Assembly: GCA_964567595.1 (NCBI GenBank)
Contig: CAZMNF010000006.1
Span: 1-64,000, forward strand
Source: CAZMNF01 sp964567595
Lineage (GTDB): Bacteria; Bipolaricaulota; Bipolaricaulia; RBG-16-55-9
Direction: 5' to 3'
Length of the DNA: 64,000 nt
Position 1 is the first letter of the stretch, and every line of letters starts with the position of its first letter. This document shows, one piece after another, positions 1 through 8,555 of this stretch. Position numbers and translations under genes: made by a program. The notes under the pieces were generated by a model, which had not been told where the DNA came from, ran no database searches, and saw only the letters and a list, made by a program, of their open reading frames with translations.

Positions 1-659
1 TGGTCCACGTCTCGCTGCGCAACTACATGAAGCTCCGCCACGAGGCCAAACAGACGTTCGAGAGTATCGCCGAGATGCTCCATGCCCGCGATCCCTACAC
101 GTTCGAGCATTCGGATGAGGTCGCTGATCTGGCCGAGGAGATCGCGCGACAGCTCAGCCTGACTGAAGACGAGATCGATCAGGTGCGCTCAGGCGCCCTC
201 ATTCACGACGTCGGCAAGATCGGGATTCCCGACTCCATCTTGAAAAAGCCGGATCGGTTGACCCAAGAAGAGTGGAATATCATGAAGACTCACCCGAACA
301 TCGGAGCGGATCTCATCAAGAATTTGGAGATGTACACCGACGTTGTCGATATCGTCCGACACGAACACGAGCATTGGGACGGCCAAGGCTATCCGCAGGG
401 GCTTGAGGGCGATGAAATCCCTCTGGGGGCCCGAATCATCGCCGTGGCTGACGCCTACCATGCGCTAACAACCGATCGCCCTTATCGCGGCGCCTACCCG
501 CACGATCAAGCCATGGACATCATCGAGTCCGAGAGCGGGACCCACTTCGACCCTAAGATCGTCGAGGCCTTCCGACAGGTCGTGGCCGACAAGTGGAGTC
601 CGTGCAGCGGAAGCGACATGACTGCATCTGAACCCAATTCTTCCTCCCCGTCCAACTGA
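1..659 (+). CDS. HD-GYP domain cyclic-di-GMP phosphodiesterase (5' partial)
   Basis: The reading frame is open through the left edge (first full codon at 3), so the start lies outside the window; the ATG at 27 is probably internal. About 218 C-terminal residues are visible. They carry the HD-GYP signature: HDVGKIGIPDSILKKP (metal-binding His-Asp followed by the conserved Lys and Pro), the HEHWDGQGYPQGL stretch (family HHExxDGxGYP), and DAYHALTTDRPYR. Proteins of this family hydrolyse cyclic di-GMP or related dinucleotides in the cytoplasm. Any N-terminal sensor or receiver domain would be upstream and cannot be seen. The next gene begins 1 base after the stop, so the two are probably co-transcribed. 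Confidence 0.9.
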   Translation, partial: VHVSLRNYMKLRHEAKQTFESIAEMLHARDPYTFEHSDEVADLAEEIARQLSLTEDEIDQVRSGALIHDVGKIGIPDSILKKPDRLTQEEWNIMKTHPNIGADLIKNLEMYTDVVDIVRHEHEHWDGQGYPQGLEGDEIPLGARIIAVADAYHALTTDRPYRGAYPHDQAMDIIESESGTHFDPKIVEAFRQVVADKWSPCSGSDMTASEPNSSSPSN

Positions 660-660
660 C

Positions 661-1242
661 ATGCTGTTGCTTTGGGCCGTGCCGATCGGGCTTTTGATCG
701 GATATCTGCGGGGCGGACGGCTTGCGTCGCTCGGCCGGATCCAGTTCCGCGCCACGTGGTTGGTGTTCCTGGCCCTGCTGTTGCAGATCCTGATCTTCCC
801 GTTGCCCGGCCTAGACGGGCCACTATGGGCAAGCGACACGTCCACGATCCACTTGGCCTCCTATGCCGTGCTCGTTCTCTTTGCGCTTGCCAACTGGCGC
901 GAATGGGGCATCGTCGTCATGGGCGTCGGCATGGCGTTGAACGCGATCGTTATCACGCTCAACGGAGGCTTTATGCCAACCACGCCCGCCAAGCTGCGCC
1001 AAGCAGGCCTGGAAAGCTCCGCGGAGACGCTCGAATCGTGTGCGAATGCCGGCCAGGGTAGGTGCACACACGCAAACAGCGTCCTCCAGGATGGGCAGAC
1101 GAGGCTCGGTTGGCTCGGAGACATGTTCGCCACACCGGAATGGATCCCGCTTGCCAACGTCTTCAGCGTCGGCGACGTGGTGCTGATGATCGGGCTTGTG
1201 GCTTACCTGCAGGCCAAAATGGTTGGGGATAAGCCCACGTAG
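661..1242 (+). CDS. DUF5317 family membrane protein
   Basis: A 193-residue protein with about five hydrophobic segments (near residues 2-16, 30-45, 65-82, 86-105 and 170-185). It carries the conserved family pieces NGGFMP in the middle and NVFSVGDVVLMIG near the end, which identify DUF5317. The function of this family is unknown. It starts 1 base after the HD-GYP gene, and HD-domain genes are common neighbours of DUF5317, so a shared membrane-signalling role is possible but is inference. It is convergent with the next gene, 7 bases away, and I see no terminator between them. Confidence 0.8.
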   Translation: MLLLWAVPIGLLIGYLRGGRLASLGRIQFRATWLVFLALLLQILIFPLPGLDGPLWASDTSTIHLASYAVLVLFALANWREWGIVVMGVGMALNAIVITLNGGFMPTTPAKLRQAGLESSAETLESCANAGQGRCTHANSVLQDGQTRLGWLGDMFATPEWIPLANVFSVGDVVLMIGLVAYLQAKMVGDKPT

Positions 1243-1249
1243 GTCAAGC

Positions 1250-1588
1250 TCAGCCGCCGTTCTGGCTGCTGCCGACGTTGTCGGACTTCTGGATGGCCAG
1301 GGCCCGATGTAGATCTTTCTCGGAGACCAACTCCTCCTCAAGGAGCATTTCGCCCAACCGCCGGTGATCATCCGCCTGCTGTTGTTTCTTGATTAGCTCA
1401 TCCAACTGGTCGTCGGAAAGCTTGCCCATGTCGACGAGAATCTCACCGAGCCGCTTCTCCCCTTCAAAGTAGCGCTCCAGAACGGTCAAGATGACCGCAC
1501 TTCGGCTTTTCCGCTCACGATAGGCCATCTCATCGACTTTGTCGATCAGATACTCGTCCGCCTTCGTATAATAGATTGTCATTTGCAT
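1250..1588 (-). CDS. Ribbon-helix-helix protein fused to a MshEN (T2SS/T4P ATPase N-terminal) domain
   Basis: A 112-residue protein. The first ~42 residues look like a ribbon-helix-helix DNA-binding unit: a beta strand (QMTIYYTK), a helix, the KSRSAVI turn, and a second helix. Residues ~47-100 contain two copies of a short helical motif, RLGEILVDMGKLSDDQLDEL and RLGEMLLEEELVSEKDLHRA. This motif is typical of the MshEN/GspE N-terminal domain of type II secretion and type IV pilus ATPases, some of which bind cyclic di-GMP. I chose the ATG at 1588 because GGAGG lies 8 bases upstream; a GTG at 1597 would overlap that site. It could be a transcription factor that senses a nucleotide, but this is inference. 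The HD-GYP gene about 600 bases away makes a c-di-GMP link tempting. Confidence 0.75.
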   Translation of the reverse strand: MQMTIYYTKADEYLIDKVDEMAYRERKSRSAVILTVLERYFEGEKRLGEILVDMGKLSDDQLDELIKKQQQADDHRRLGEMLLEEELVSEKDLHRALAIQKSDNVGSSQNGG

Positions 1589-1602
1589 GGCCTTCACCTC
1601 CC

Positions 1603-2037
1603 GGGCGTTCCATGTCTTTCTCGTCTATTCTGGGCATCTGAACGATATCATCCAATGGGAAACGCTTCAACGGCCTCTCGAGCCGACCATAAGCCGTCGC
1701 AGCGAGCCGTTGTACCTCGGGCAACGAAGATTGGATGCGATAGCGCTTCGAGGACCTTGCCAGAGCGCAAAGGCACTGCGCGGAGGGTTCCCGTCGCAAT
1801 GATCGTCTTTCAGCGCGTGACCACGATGAAGTGGGATCTGTGTCATCGGAATGACGCGAGTAACCGAGATCACCAACGCTTCAGGCATGCTTGGAGACGA
1901 CGACTCCGAGGCGTCCGAAGGCCCTGCGGAATGGACAAGCATGCCCTCGACCGCAGACAGTGTTCCTCCCTTTAGAGCTTATCATGGCCTACAAATGGAT
2001 GAGCGATTCCGCATAGAATCCGCACAGAGGAGTGACC
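1603..2037. other. Intergenic region, no gene recognised
   Basis: About 435 bases between the divergent RHH and outer-membrane protein genes. Open frames here have no recognisable product, and none starts after a convincing ribosome binding site. Near the right end a TAGAAT hexamer (2014-2019) could be the -10 of the outer-membrane protein gene, without a good -35. I see no tRNA-like or terminator-like structure. Confidence 0.5.
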
Positions 2038-2685
2038 ATGATGAAGCGTGTCTTGACCATCGGGTTGTTGACGGCCGTCCTGATCAGCTTGCCATTCGGC
2101 GTCACCGACGCCTTCGGCCAGGAGGTTGAGGAACCGCAATCGGACCAAGCCTGTCCGCCTTCGTCCCAACCTTCGAAGTGCTGTCCACCGCCGTCCCAAC
2201 CCTCGAAGTGCCCGCCGGCCCTGAGCAATCAAGCGTTCGGCCTCTCGGTCAGTTTCCCCTTCGCGAACCTGCCGCCCAACACGGCGACCTCGCTCCTGTT
2301 CGTCAATCTTTTCGCGCAGGGCGATCTGACACGGGACGTGTTCCACCGGACGGAAGTCCGCCTGCCGTTCTTTCCTGTTTTTGGGCTGGATCCGACGCTC
2401 ATTTCGGTTCGCCAGTCCCTACTGTACGCGTTTACGACGGCGCCCGTGATCTTTTACGTCGGCAGCGGCGCCAGCACCCTGCCGATCAGCACCAACGGCA
2501 ACAGCGGGTTCCAGTTCTCCTTGCTGGCACGCATGGGCGTGGAGGTGCAAGTTGCGCCGCTCGGGCTGTTCCTCGATCTCACCTATGGGACGGTGCCCGT
2601 TCCCTGGAAGCACGTCAACAACGGCAACCCAGCCACCGCCATCAACAACCTCGAGCTCAGCTTCGGCGCTGCGTTCCACTTTTAA
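2038..2685 (+). CDS. Predicted outer-membrane beta-barrel protein
   Basis: A 215-residue protein with a clear signal peptide (residues ~1-27, MMKRVL then a hydrophobic stretch ending near DAFGQ). A short Cys/Pro/Ser-rich linker follows, with a repeated SQPSKC unit. The remainder alternates polar and hydrophobic residues and ends in Phe (LSFGAAFHF), as many outer-membrane beta-barrels do. The ATG at 2038 is chosen because AGAGGAG lies 7 bases upstream; a GTG at 2032 would sit on that site. No specific family is recognised. The linker cysteines are odd for a barrel and may form disulfides. A strong terminator follows at 2773. Confidence 0.6.
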   Translation: MMKRVLTIGLLTAVLISLPFGVTDAFGQEVEEPQSDQACPPSSQPSKCCPPPSQPSKCPPALSNQAFGLSVSFPFANLPPNTATSLLFVNLFAQGDLTRDVFHRTEVRLPFFPVFGLDPTLISVRQSLLYAFTTAPVIFYVGSGASTLPISTNGNSGFQFSLLARMGVEVQVAPLGLFLDLTYGTVPVPWKHVNNGNPATAINNLELSFGAAFHF

Positions 2686-2772
2686 GATCGATCAAGATCA
2701 CCCGGGACGACACCATGCCAACGGAGCGGTCCTGACAACTCCCTCTCAAAGCGAGAACGATGCCAGTCGAGC

Positions 2773-2810
2773 AATCGCGGCGGGCTCCGCCCGTCGCGAT
2801 TTGTCTTTTG
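2773..2810 (+). terminator. Rho-independent terminator after the outer-membrane protein gene
   Basis: A 12-bp stem (2773-2784 pairs with 2790-2801, one G-U pair) with a 5-base loop is followed by a T-rich run (TTGTCTTTTG). It lies 88 bases after the stop codon and 35 bases before yicC. Confidence 0.75.
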
Positions 2811-2844
2811 TGCCCTCGTGTCCTAGACTCGTCTCTCGGTTTCC

Positions 2845-3714
2845 ATGGTTACCAGCATGACCGGCTACGGCGAAGGCGAGGCGCAGACGGATACTTGGTC
2901 GGCCTCGGTTCGCATTAAGACGCTCAATCATCGTTATCTTGACATCGTCGTCAAGGGGCTCGAGGATTACGATGCGCTCGAACTGACCGCCCGACGCCTC
3001 ATCGAGTCGACGCTGCACCGCGGCCGCGTGGAGGTTCGGGTTTCGCTGACGCCGACCGACGATCGTGGCCTCCAATTCGACCACGACGCCGCTCGCGATC
3101 ACTGGAACGCGCTCGAGACCCTGGTGCGCGACCTCGGGTTGGGCGAGCCCGTGACGCTGGATCACCTGATCCGCTTCGGCCGGGCGTTCGTCCCCCTGCC
3201 GCCCGATGCCGCGGGCGCCGAGCCTGCTCTTACGGACGCGCTCCAGTCGGCTCTGGAGGCTGTTCGGGCGGAACGCACCCGCGAGGGGGCGGCGCTCGGA
3301 CAGGAGCTCGCGTCGATGCTTGATGCCCTCGGCGGAGAACAAGCCGCGGTTCGCGCTGCCGTGCCTGAGCTCAAGGCCCGCTACCGCGAGTCGCTGCAGA
3401 ACCGACTGACCGAGCTGGCGCCGAACGTCGAGTTCGACCCAGGCCGACTGGAGCAGGAGGTGGCGCTCGTCGTCGAGCGGGCGGACATCACTGAGGAGCT
3501 GGACCGCCTCGAGGTCCATCGCCAAGCCGCCGATGAAACGCTTCAGAACGAGGCGGGAGCAGCGGGCCGACGGCTTGACTTCCTCGGGCAGGAGATGTAT
3601 CGAGAGGTTAACACGATGACGTCGAAAGCCAAAGACGGTGATGTTGCGCAGCGCCTGGTGGACATGAAAGCTCAAGTTGAGCAGTTCAGAGAGCAAGTAA
3701 GAAACATTGAATGA
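2845..3714 (+). CDS. YicC/YloC family endoribonuclease
   Basis: A 289-residue protein matching the whole YicC family. The N-terminus reads SMTGYGEGEA, with the conserved LNHRYLDI next. The C-terminal DUF1732 part has GRRLDFLGQEMYREVNT, TMTSKAKD and the ending EQFREQVRNIE. The E. coli protein is an endoribonuclease involved in small-RNA turnover. Guanylate kinase lies 142 bases downstream, the usual yicC-gmk arrangement. A weak promoter-like pair (TTGTCT at 2801, 17 bp, TAGACT at 2824) lies just upstream, giving a leader of only about 10 bases. I see no clear ribosome binding site. Confidence 0.93.
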   Translation: MVTSMTGYGEGEAQTDTWSASVRIKTLNHRYLDIVVKGLEDYDALELTARRLIESTLHRGRVEVRVSLTPTDDRGLQFDHDAARDHWNALETLVRDLGLGEPVTLDHLIRFGRAFVPLPPDAAGAEPALTDALQSALEAVRAERTREGAALGQELASMLDALGGEQAAVRAAVPELKARYRESLQNRLTELAPNVEFDPGRLEQEVALVVERADITEELDRLEVHRQAADETLQNEAGAAGRRLDFLGQEMYREVNTMTSKAKDGDVAQRLVDMKAQVEQFREQVRNIE

Positions 3715-3856
3715 GGAGTTGTCAAACAACGGCCTAGACCATCGGGTGGCCACGCCTCCCGAATTCGCTATCCCGGCGCCCGCGCACACGAGGATGCCCC
3801 TCGATCGTTATGTCTGACCTCGGCTGACGACGTCACTTGATCCCGACCCAGACGTT

Positions 3857-4456
3857 ATGACGGCCTCTCGCATGGGAACGCTCCTCATCCTCTCCGGACC
3901 AGCGGGCGCGGGCAAAACGACGCTGCGCAACGAGCTGCTAACGCGATTGGATCGGCTCGAATTCTCCGTCTCCTGCACGACACGCCTGCCCCGCCCCGAC
4001 GAGCGCGACGGCGTGGATTATCACTTCATCTCCCGCGAGCGCTTCCGGTCGCTGATTGAGGAAGGGGCATTTCTGGAGTGGGCGGAGGTTCACGGACGCC
4101 ATCTGTACGGAACGCTTATCAACGACGTCTGGCAACTGACACAGCGGGGCCGAGATGTGCTGTTGGAGATCGACGTTCAGGGAGCCGCTCAGATCCGCCA
4201 GCGGCTTCGCGCGTCGCCGCTGAGCGGGCACTTCATCTTTGTGCTGCCGCCCTCGTGGTCCGCGTTGCAGGCTCGACTCGGCCACCGTCAGACCGAGGAT
4301 TCTGACGAGCTTGAACGGCGGCTGGCTAGTGCCCGAGCAGAGCTTGCGCAAGCCCCCAAGTTTGACCTGCTCGTGGTCAATCGGGACGTCGAAGAGGCAC
4401 TTGCGGTGCTGATTCGGTTCCTCCACGCAGCACGAACCGACGAATCCTCCGTCTAA
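3857..4456 (+). CDS. gmk: Guanylate kinase
   Basis: A 199-residue protein that phosphorylates GMP to GDP using ATP in purine nucleotide synthesis. Near the N-terminus LLILSGPAGAGKTT is the P-loop. SCTTRLPRPDERDGVDYHF is the GMP-binding region, and EIDVQGAAQI matches the conserved core segment. Length is normal for the family. The ATG at 3872 (MGTLLIL) is an alternative start, and neither has a strong ribosome binding site. The yicC-gmk pairing is conserved in many bacteria, where gmk is often followed by rpoZ, dfp/coaBC or priA; none of these is here, as the next gene is on the other strand. Confidence 0.96.
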   Translation: MTASRMGTLLILSGPAGAGKTTLRNELLTRLDRLEFSVSCTTRLPRPDERDGVDYHFISRERFRSLIEEGAFLEWAEVHGRHLYGTLINDVWQLTQRGRDVLLEIDVQGAAQIRQRLRASPLSGHFIFVLPPSWSALQARLGHRQTEDSDELERRLASARAELAQAPKFDLLVVNRDVEEALAVLIRFLHAARTDESSV

Positions 4457-4478
4457 AAAGGGGTTGCCGCCTGATGGC

Positions 4479-5051
4479 TCAGACGCCGAGCTCGCGACCG
4501 GCAAGCAATCGTCGGATGTTGTCGCGGTGTCGGTAGACGCTGAGCAGGGCGAGCCCGACCATCAGGCCAACGTATGTCAGTGGATAGCCGAACACCGCCA
4601 GCCACACGGGGGTCAACAATAGCGCCCCGACGGATGCCGCCGAGACGTAGCCTGTGATTCCCGCCACACCGCCCCAGATCCCGATGGTGATCAACGCGAC
4701 TGGCCAGGCCAACGCGCCGACGAGCCCGAGCGTCGTTGCGACTCCTTTGCCGCCCTGGAAGCCGAGAAACACGCTCCAGTTGTGGCCGATTACGGCCAGT
4801 CCGGCCAGCCACAAGGGCGTGCCAAGCGCCCAGCCGAGCCCCACCGCGCTCACGCCTTTGCCGATGTCCAGCAGCAGGGCCAGCGCCCCGTAAACACGGC
4901 CCGCCGAGCGGGCGACGTTCGTCGCGCCGACGTTGCCGCTGCCGACGCTGCGCACGTCGACGCCGCGAGCGAGCGCGATGAGGTAGCTGAACGGGATCGC
5001 GCCAATCAGATAAGCGAGCAGCGCGTGCAGGATCGCCGCCAACGGGGTCAC
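4479..5051 (-). CDS. plsY: Glycerol-3-phosphate acyltransferase PlsY
   Basis: A 190-residue integral membrane enzyme that transfers an acyl group from acyl-phosphate to glycerol 3-phosphate, the first step of phospholipid synthesis. The three family motifs are visible: GSGNVGATN (residues ~37-45), GHNWSVFLGFQGGKGVATT (~90-108) and the C-terminal YRHRDNIRRL. About five hydrophobic helices are present. The start is a GTG, 33 bases after the S1 stop codon, so it is probably translated from the same transcript as plsC and rpsA. Confidence 0.95.
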   Translation of the reverse strand: MTPLAAILHALLAYLIGAIPFSYLIALARGVDVRSVGSGNVGATNVARSAGRVYGALALLLDIGKGVSAVGLGWALGTPLWLAGLAVIGHNWSVFLGFQGGKGVATTLGLVGALAWPVALITIGIWGGVAGITGYVSAASVGALLLTPVWLAVFGYPLTYVGLMVGLALLSVYRHRDNIRRLLAGRELGV

Positions 5052-5084
5052 GACTTCCGTTGGAGTGGGCGCCCGAGTCGAGGG

Positions 5085-6998
5085 TCACGACGACGCGTCG
5101 GTCTCGTCGTCACTCGCCTCCTCGGTCTCCTCTGTTTCTTCCGTCTCCAAGTCGGCATCCTCGGCGTGCTGCTTGAGGAGTTCACGCATGGTCAAGGCCT
5201 CGTGGCCGGTTTCGGCCTCCTCGACCTCGGCGGGCTCCTCGTCGGAACTGCTGGATTCCGGGGACGAGGCCGTTGACGATGAGGATGAGGAAGAGGGAGA
5301 GGAAGAGGAAGATGACGCCGCGGCCGTCGGTTCCGGCGGCCAGCTTTGGCGCTCTGGGCCGCGGGACGGCTCTGTGGCCCGCTGGGGTTGCGGGGCCTGC
5401 GCTTCCTGCTGGCGCTTTTCGGCCTCATGGGGCTCGTTGACGTTGCGCAAGGACAGACGGACCTGGCGCTTCTCCTCGTTGACGCCAATGATGCGCGCCA
5501 CGGCGGATTGCCCCTTCTCCAACACGTCCGACGGTTGATCGACGTGCTCCTCCGCAATTTCGGAGACGTGGATGAGCCCCTCGACCTCGTCGGTGATCTT
5601 GCAGAACGCACCGAAGTCCTTCAGTTCGGTGATCTCGCCGTCGATGACGGTGCCGACGGGGTAATTCTCCACGAAGGTGTGCCAGGGATCCTCCTGCATC
5701 TCGCGCAGCGACAGGCGGATCTTGCGGCGCTCGCCGTCGGACTTGATGACCTTGAGCTCCAGCTCGTCGCCCTCTTGGACGACCTCGTTCGGATGGTTGA
5801 TGCGCTCCCAGCTCATCTCCGAGATGTGGAGCAGGGCCTCGACGCCCTCCTCGAGCTGGACGAACGCACCGAAGTCGAGCAGCTTGGTCACGGTGCCCGT
5901 GACAACTGCGCCTTCCGGATATTTCTCTTCGATGTTGGCCCACGGGTCCGGCTGGGCCTGGCGCATGCTCAGGCTGATGCGCCGGTTCTCTTCGTCGACG
6001 TCGAGCACGACGACCTCGACTTGGTCGCCCTCCTGGACAACCTCGCTCGGGTTCTCCGGAAAGCCCCACGATAGCTCGGAGACGTGGACCAGCCCCTCGA
6101 CGTCGTCCTCCAGCCGCACGAACGCGCCGAAGTCGGTCAGCGCCACAACGTCGCCCTCGAACGTCTCGCCCGTGGGGTAGCGCTCCTTGATGTTCTCCCA
6201 GGGATCGGGGCGGGTCTGCTTGATCGACAGGGAGATCCGCCGGCGCTCCTTGTCGACGTCGAGGATTTTCACGTTGACGGTGTCGCCGACTTCGTAGGTG
6301 CTCGGCGGCGCGGGCAGGTCCTTCCAACTGATCTCGGTCCGGTGGACCAGCCCTTCGAATCCGCCGATGTCGACGAACAGCCCGAAGTCGACGATGCTCT
6401 TGATCTCGCCCTCGACGACGTCGCCGACGGTGATCTCCTCGAACAGCTCCTCGAGGCGGGCGCGCTCCTGCTCCTTGAGATATTCCTTGTGGGAGACGAC
6501 GAGGTTCTTGTCTCGACGGTTCAGTTCGAGGATCTTCAGGTCAATTTCCTGGCCACGGAGTTGCTCGATGTCCGATGGCAGGTCGTTGCCGAGATGGGAG
6601 CCGGGCAAAAACGCCCGGATGCCGTTCAGGTTGACGTGATAACCGGCGTTTTTGACCACGCCTTCGACGACTCCCTGCACAGCCTCGCCGTTGCGATACT
6701 TCTGCTCGAGCTCGCCGATGCGCTTCTCGTAAATCGCCTGGCGCTCGGAGACGAAGATCGTCCCCTCTTCCTCGTCGATGTAGGTGATGATCACCTCGAC
6801 CTCGTCACCCGGCTCCAAGCCGTCCTCGCGGAACGGGGCCAGCTCGCGCGGGCGCATCTGGGCCTCGGACTTGTAGCCGATATCGACGAGAATAACTTGG
6901 TCCGTTGCCTGAACGACGTGCCCGGTCAGGACGTCGCCTCGGTTGTAGACTTGGACGTCCTTTTCCTCGAGAAACTCCTCCATCCGGTTCTCTGCCAT
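5085..6998 (-). CDS. rpsA: 30S ribosomal protein S1
   Basis: A 637-residue protein with six S1 RNA-binding domains (about residues 17-85, 100-167, 185-255, 270-340, 355-425 and 440-510). The domains from the third on repeat the DFGxFVxxxxxVEGLVHxSE pattern. S1 recruits mRNA to the 30S subunit. After the last domain come a Gln/Pro-rich linker, a poly-serine run, and a tail rich in Glu and Asp that ends in TDASS. This tail is longer and more acidic than usual. The start at 6998 (MAENRMEEF) is chosen because homology begins there; the frame stays open upstream to 7220 without resemblance. It lies between plsC and plsY, and plsC-rpsA adjacency is common (often with cmk, absent here). Confidence 0.95.
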   Translation of the reverse strand: MAENRMEEFLEEKDVQVYNRGDVLTGHVVQATDQVILVDIGYKSEAQMRPRELAPFREDGLEPGDEVEVIITYIDEEEGTIFVSERQAIYEKRIGELEQKYRNGEAVQGVVEGVVKNAGYHVNLNGIRAFLPGSHLGNDLPSDIEQLRGQEIDLKILELNRRDKNLVVSHKEYLKEQERARLEELFEEITVGDVVEGEIKSIVDFGLFVDIGGFEGLVHRTEISWKDLPAPPSTYEVGDTVNVKILDVDKERRRISLSIKQTRPDPWENIKERYPTGETFEGDVVALTDFGAFVRLEDDVEGLVHVSELSWGFPENPSEVVQEGDQVEVVVLDVDEENRRISLSMRQAQPDPWANIEEKYPEGAVVTGTVTKLLDFGAFVQLEEGVEALLHISEMSWERINHPNEVVQEGDELELKVIKSDGERRKIRLSLREMQEDPWHTFVENYPVGTVIDGEITELKDFGAFCKITDEVEGLIHVSEIAEEHVDQPSDVLEKGQSAVARIIGVNEEKRQVRLSLRNVNEPHEAEKRQQEAQAPQPQRATEPSRGPERQSWPPEPTAAASSSSSSPSSSSSSSTASSPESSSSDEEPAEVEEAETGHEALTMRELLKQHAEDADLETEETEETEEASDDETDASS

Positions 6999-7170
6999 CT
7001 CGGATTCACCCACGTTCGTCGGATTCTCCCCCGATCTCAAAGATCGCTGGCGCAGTGCCCTGATTGGAACGCGTCTGCCTCGGGGGTGATGCAGATGGGC
7101 GGCGCCGGCATCGACCATCATCATAGCACTTGGCTGAGACCGATGCAATCTCGCATACAGTCCGATTTGC

Positions 7171-7890
7171 TCATGTCGAGGGGGGCTCCGTCGACAACGG
7201 CTCAGCCGCCAGGCGATCAATCCGGGCCATCAGCGCTTGCGCCAGGACGTCATCGCGATCCTGCTTCGGCATCTCCTCCAGGCCCTCGACGTCGGTTTTG
7301 AGTTCCGCGAGGCTGAATGGACGGCCGATGCGGGCGGTGATGCGCGGAAATCCGAAGGGATAATCGGGCGGATAGGGCCCCTCGTTGACCAGACAGATCG
7401 GCACGAAGGGTTTCCGAGTCCGCTCGGCAAAGCGGATCACGCCAAGCCGGACTTCAGCCGACTGACGGGTTGTGCCCTCCGGAAACATGCCGACGAGACG
7501 CTCGGCTTCCAGGGCCTCGGTCACGCGGCGGAAGTCCGCCTTGCGGAATTGATCGCGATTGATCGGGACCGTGAAGTGCTTGATGAAGGGATAGAACACG
7601 GGATTGCGCATCAACGAGCGCCGGGCGATGAACAGGATGTGCCGCCGCAGGCCGATCGCCGCGATGAGCAGCGTGATGTCCCAATAGCTGTGATGGCGTG
7701 CGACCAGCAGCGCCCCATCGTCCGGAACGTGCTCCAGGCCTTCGACGCGTAGCCGGAACAGTCCCTTCATCGCCAGGTTGAACAGCGGCGCGAGGATGCC
7801 GTAGACGAGGCGTTTCAGCATGGCATTGGCCCGTCGACTCTGAATGTTTTGACGATAGGGGACGCTTGCGGCCGACGCAACGGCGCTCAC
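7171..7890 (-). CDS. plsC: 1-acyl-sn-glycerol-3-phosphate acyltransferase
   Basis: A 239-residue membrane-associated enzyme that makes phosphatidic acid from lysophosphatidic acid. The catalytic HHSYWD (the H-x4-D motif) and the substrate-binding FPEGTTR are present, and VPIxxRD-like VPINRDQF lies between them. The start is uncertain: GTG at 7890, 3 bases after the upstream stop, is consistent with coupling, whereas ATG at 7821 (MLKRLVYG) fits the family N-terminus better; neither has a good ribosome binding site. Upstream is a small membrane protein gene, and downstream is rpsA. Confidence 0.93.
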   Translation of the reverse strand: MSAVASAASVPYRQNIQSRRANAMLKRLVYGILAPLFNLAMKGLFRLRVEGLEHVPDDGALLVARHHSYWDITLLIAAIGLRRHILFIARRSLMRNPVFYPFIKHFTVPINRDQFRKADFRRVTEALEAERLVGMFPEGTTRQSAEVRLGVIRFAERTRKPFVPICLVNEGPYPPDYPFGFPRITARIGRPFSLAELKTDVEGLEEMPKQDRDDVLAQALMARIDRLAAEPLSTEPPST

Positions 7891-7893
7891 CCA

Positions 7894-8388
7894 TTATGAG
7901 GCGTCTCGATGGAGCGAGGGCGACTCGACGTCGAGCTCAGGTGGACTCGACAGTCGGCGCAGGGGCCAACGGAGTCCGCCCAACAGCAGGCCGATGCCGA
8001 TGGCGATTGTGCCCATGATCAGCGTCGACTCTTCTCGGACGAACTCGGCTCCCATCGCTTGAAGCCCTTGGGTCCACCAGAACGCGCCGAGGGCCAGGAC
8101 GAGACGCCGAACGGCAAGCGCCATCGTCGGCGTCAAGGAGGCCATCGGCACGCGCGCTAGCCCGAACGCCCACGCCAACGTCGTCGCCACCCCGTGTCGC
8201 ATGCGAGCGCCTTCACTGCCAAAGTCCCCGGCCCAAACGAGCACGGACGTCGCGACCATGACAAAGCCCGTGGCGAGGTACCATCCGAACAGGAGCCAGC
8301 TCGCCTCGATAAAGACGGTCTCCCGCAACACGGGATAGAGCGCGATGCGTAGGGCAGCATAGGTCGCGCCAACGATCAATCCAATCAT
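7894..8388 (-). CDS. Hypothetical membrane protein
   Basis: A 164-residue protein of about four or five hydrophobic helices. It starts with one (MIGLIVGATYAALRI) and ends with a short polar tail. I do not recognise the family. It is the first gene of the run leading to plsC, rpsA and plsY, ending 3 bases before the plsC GTG, so a role at the membrane or in lipid metabolism is possible but unproven. It diverges from the CAP protein gene across 167 bases. A weak promoter-like pair (TTCGCA, 17 bp, TATCAT near 8434) lies upstream on the minus strand. Confidence 0.6.
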   Translation of the reverse strand: MIGLIVGATYAALRIALYPVLRETVFIEASWLLFGWYLATGFVMVATSVLVWAGDFGSEGARMRHGVATTLAWAFGLARVPMASLTPTMALAVRRLVLALGAFWWTQGLQAMGAEFVREESTLIMGTIAIGIGLLLGGLRWPLRRLSSPPELDVESPSLHRDAS

Positions 8389-8500
8389 GGTTTCATCATT
8401 CCCTACTCAGCTCACCGGCCCTTCGCTCTCTCCCTCATGATATCGGCCACGTCCCGAATTGCGAAGGACGTGGGGCGGGTCACACGCAGACGTCGGTCGC

Positions 8501-8530
8501 TTGAGGTCCGGGACACATGGCGTCTATAAT
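8501..8530 (+). promoter_or_regulatory. Sigma-70-type promoter of the CAP protein gene
   Basis: TTGAGG at 8501-8506, an 18-bp spacer, then a perfect TATAAT at 8525-8530. The start codon lies 25 bases further on, leaving room for the AGGAGG ribosome binding site at 8542-8548. Confidence 0.75.
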
Positions 8531-8555
8531 GAGTTTTATCGAGGAGGCGGTAGGC

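Noticed and set aside
1603..2037. A protein-coding gene (for example 1851-2129)
   Set aside because: The frame has no ribosome binding site, runs into the outer-membrane protein gene and looks unlike any known protein.
5229..5340. A simple sequence repeat in the serine-rich S1 tail
   Set aside because: It is part of the coding sequence (low-complexity linker), not a separate repeat element.
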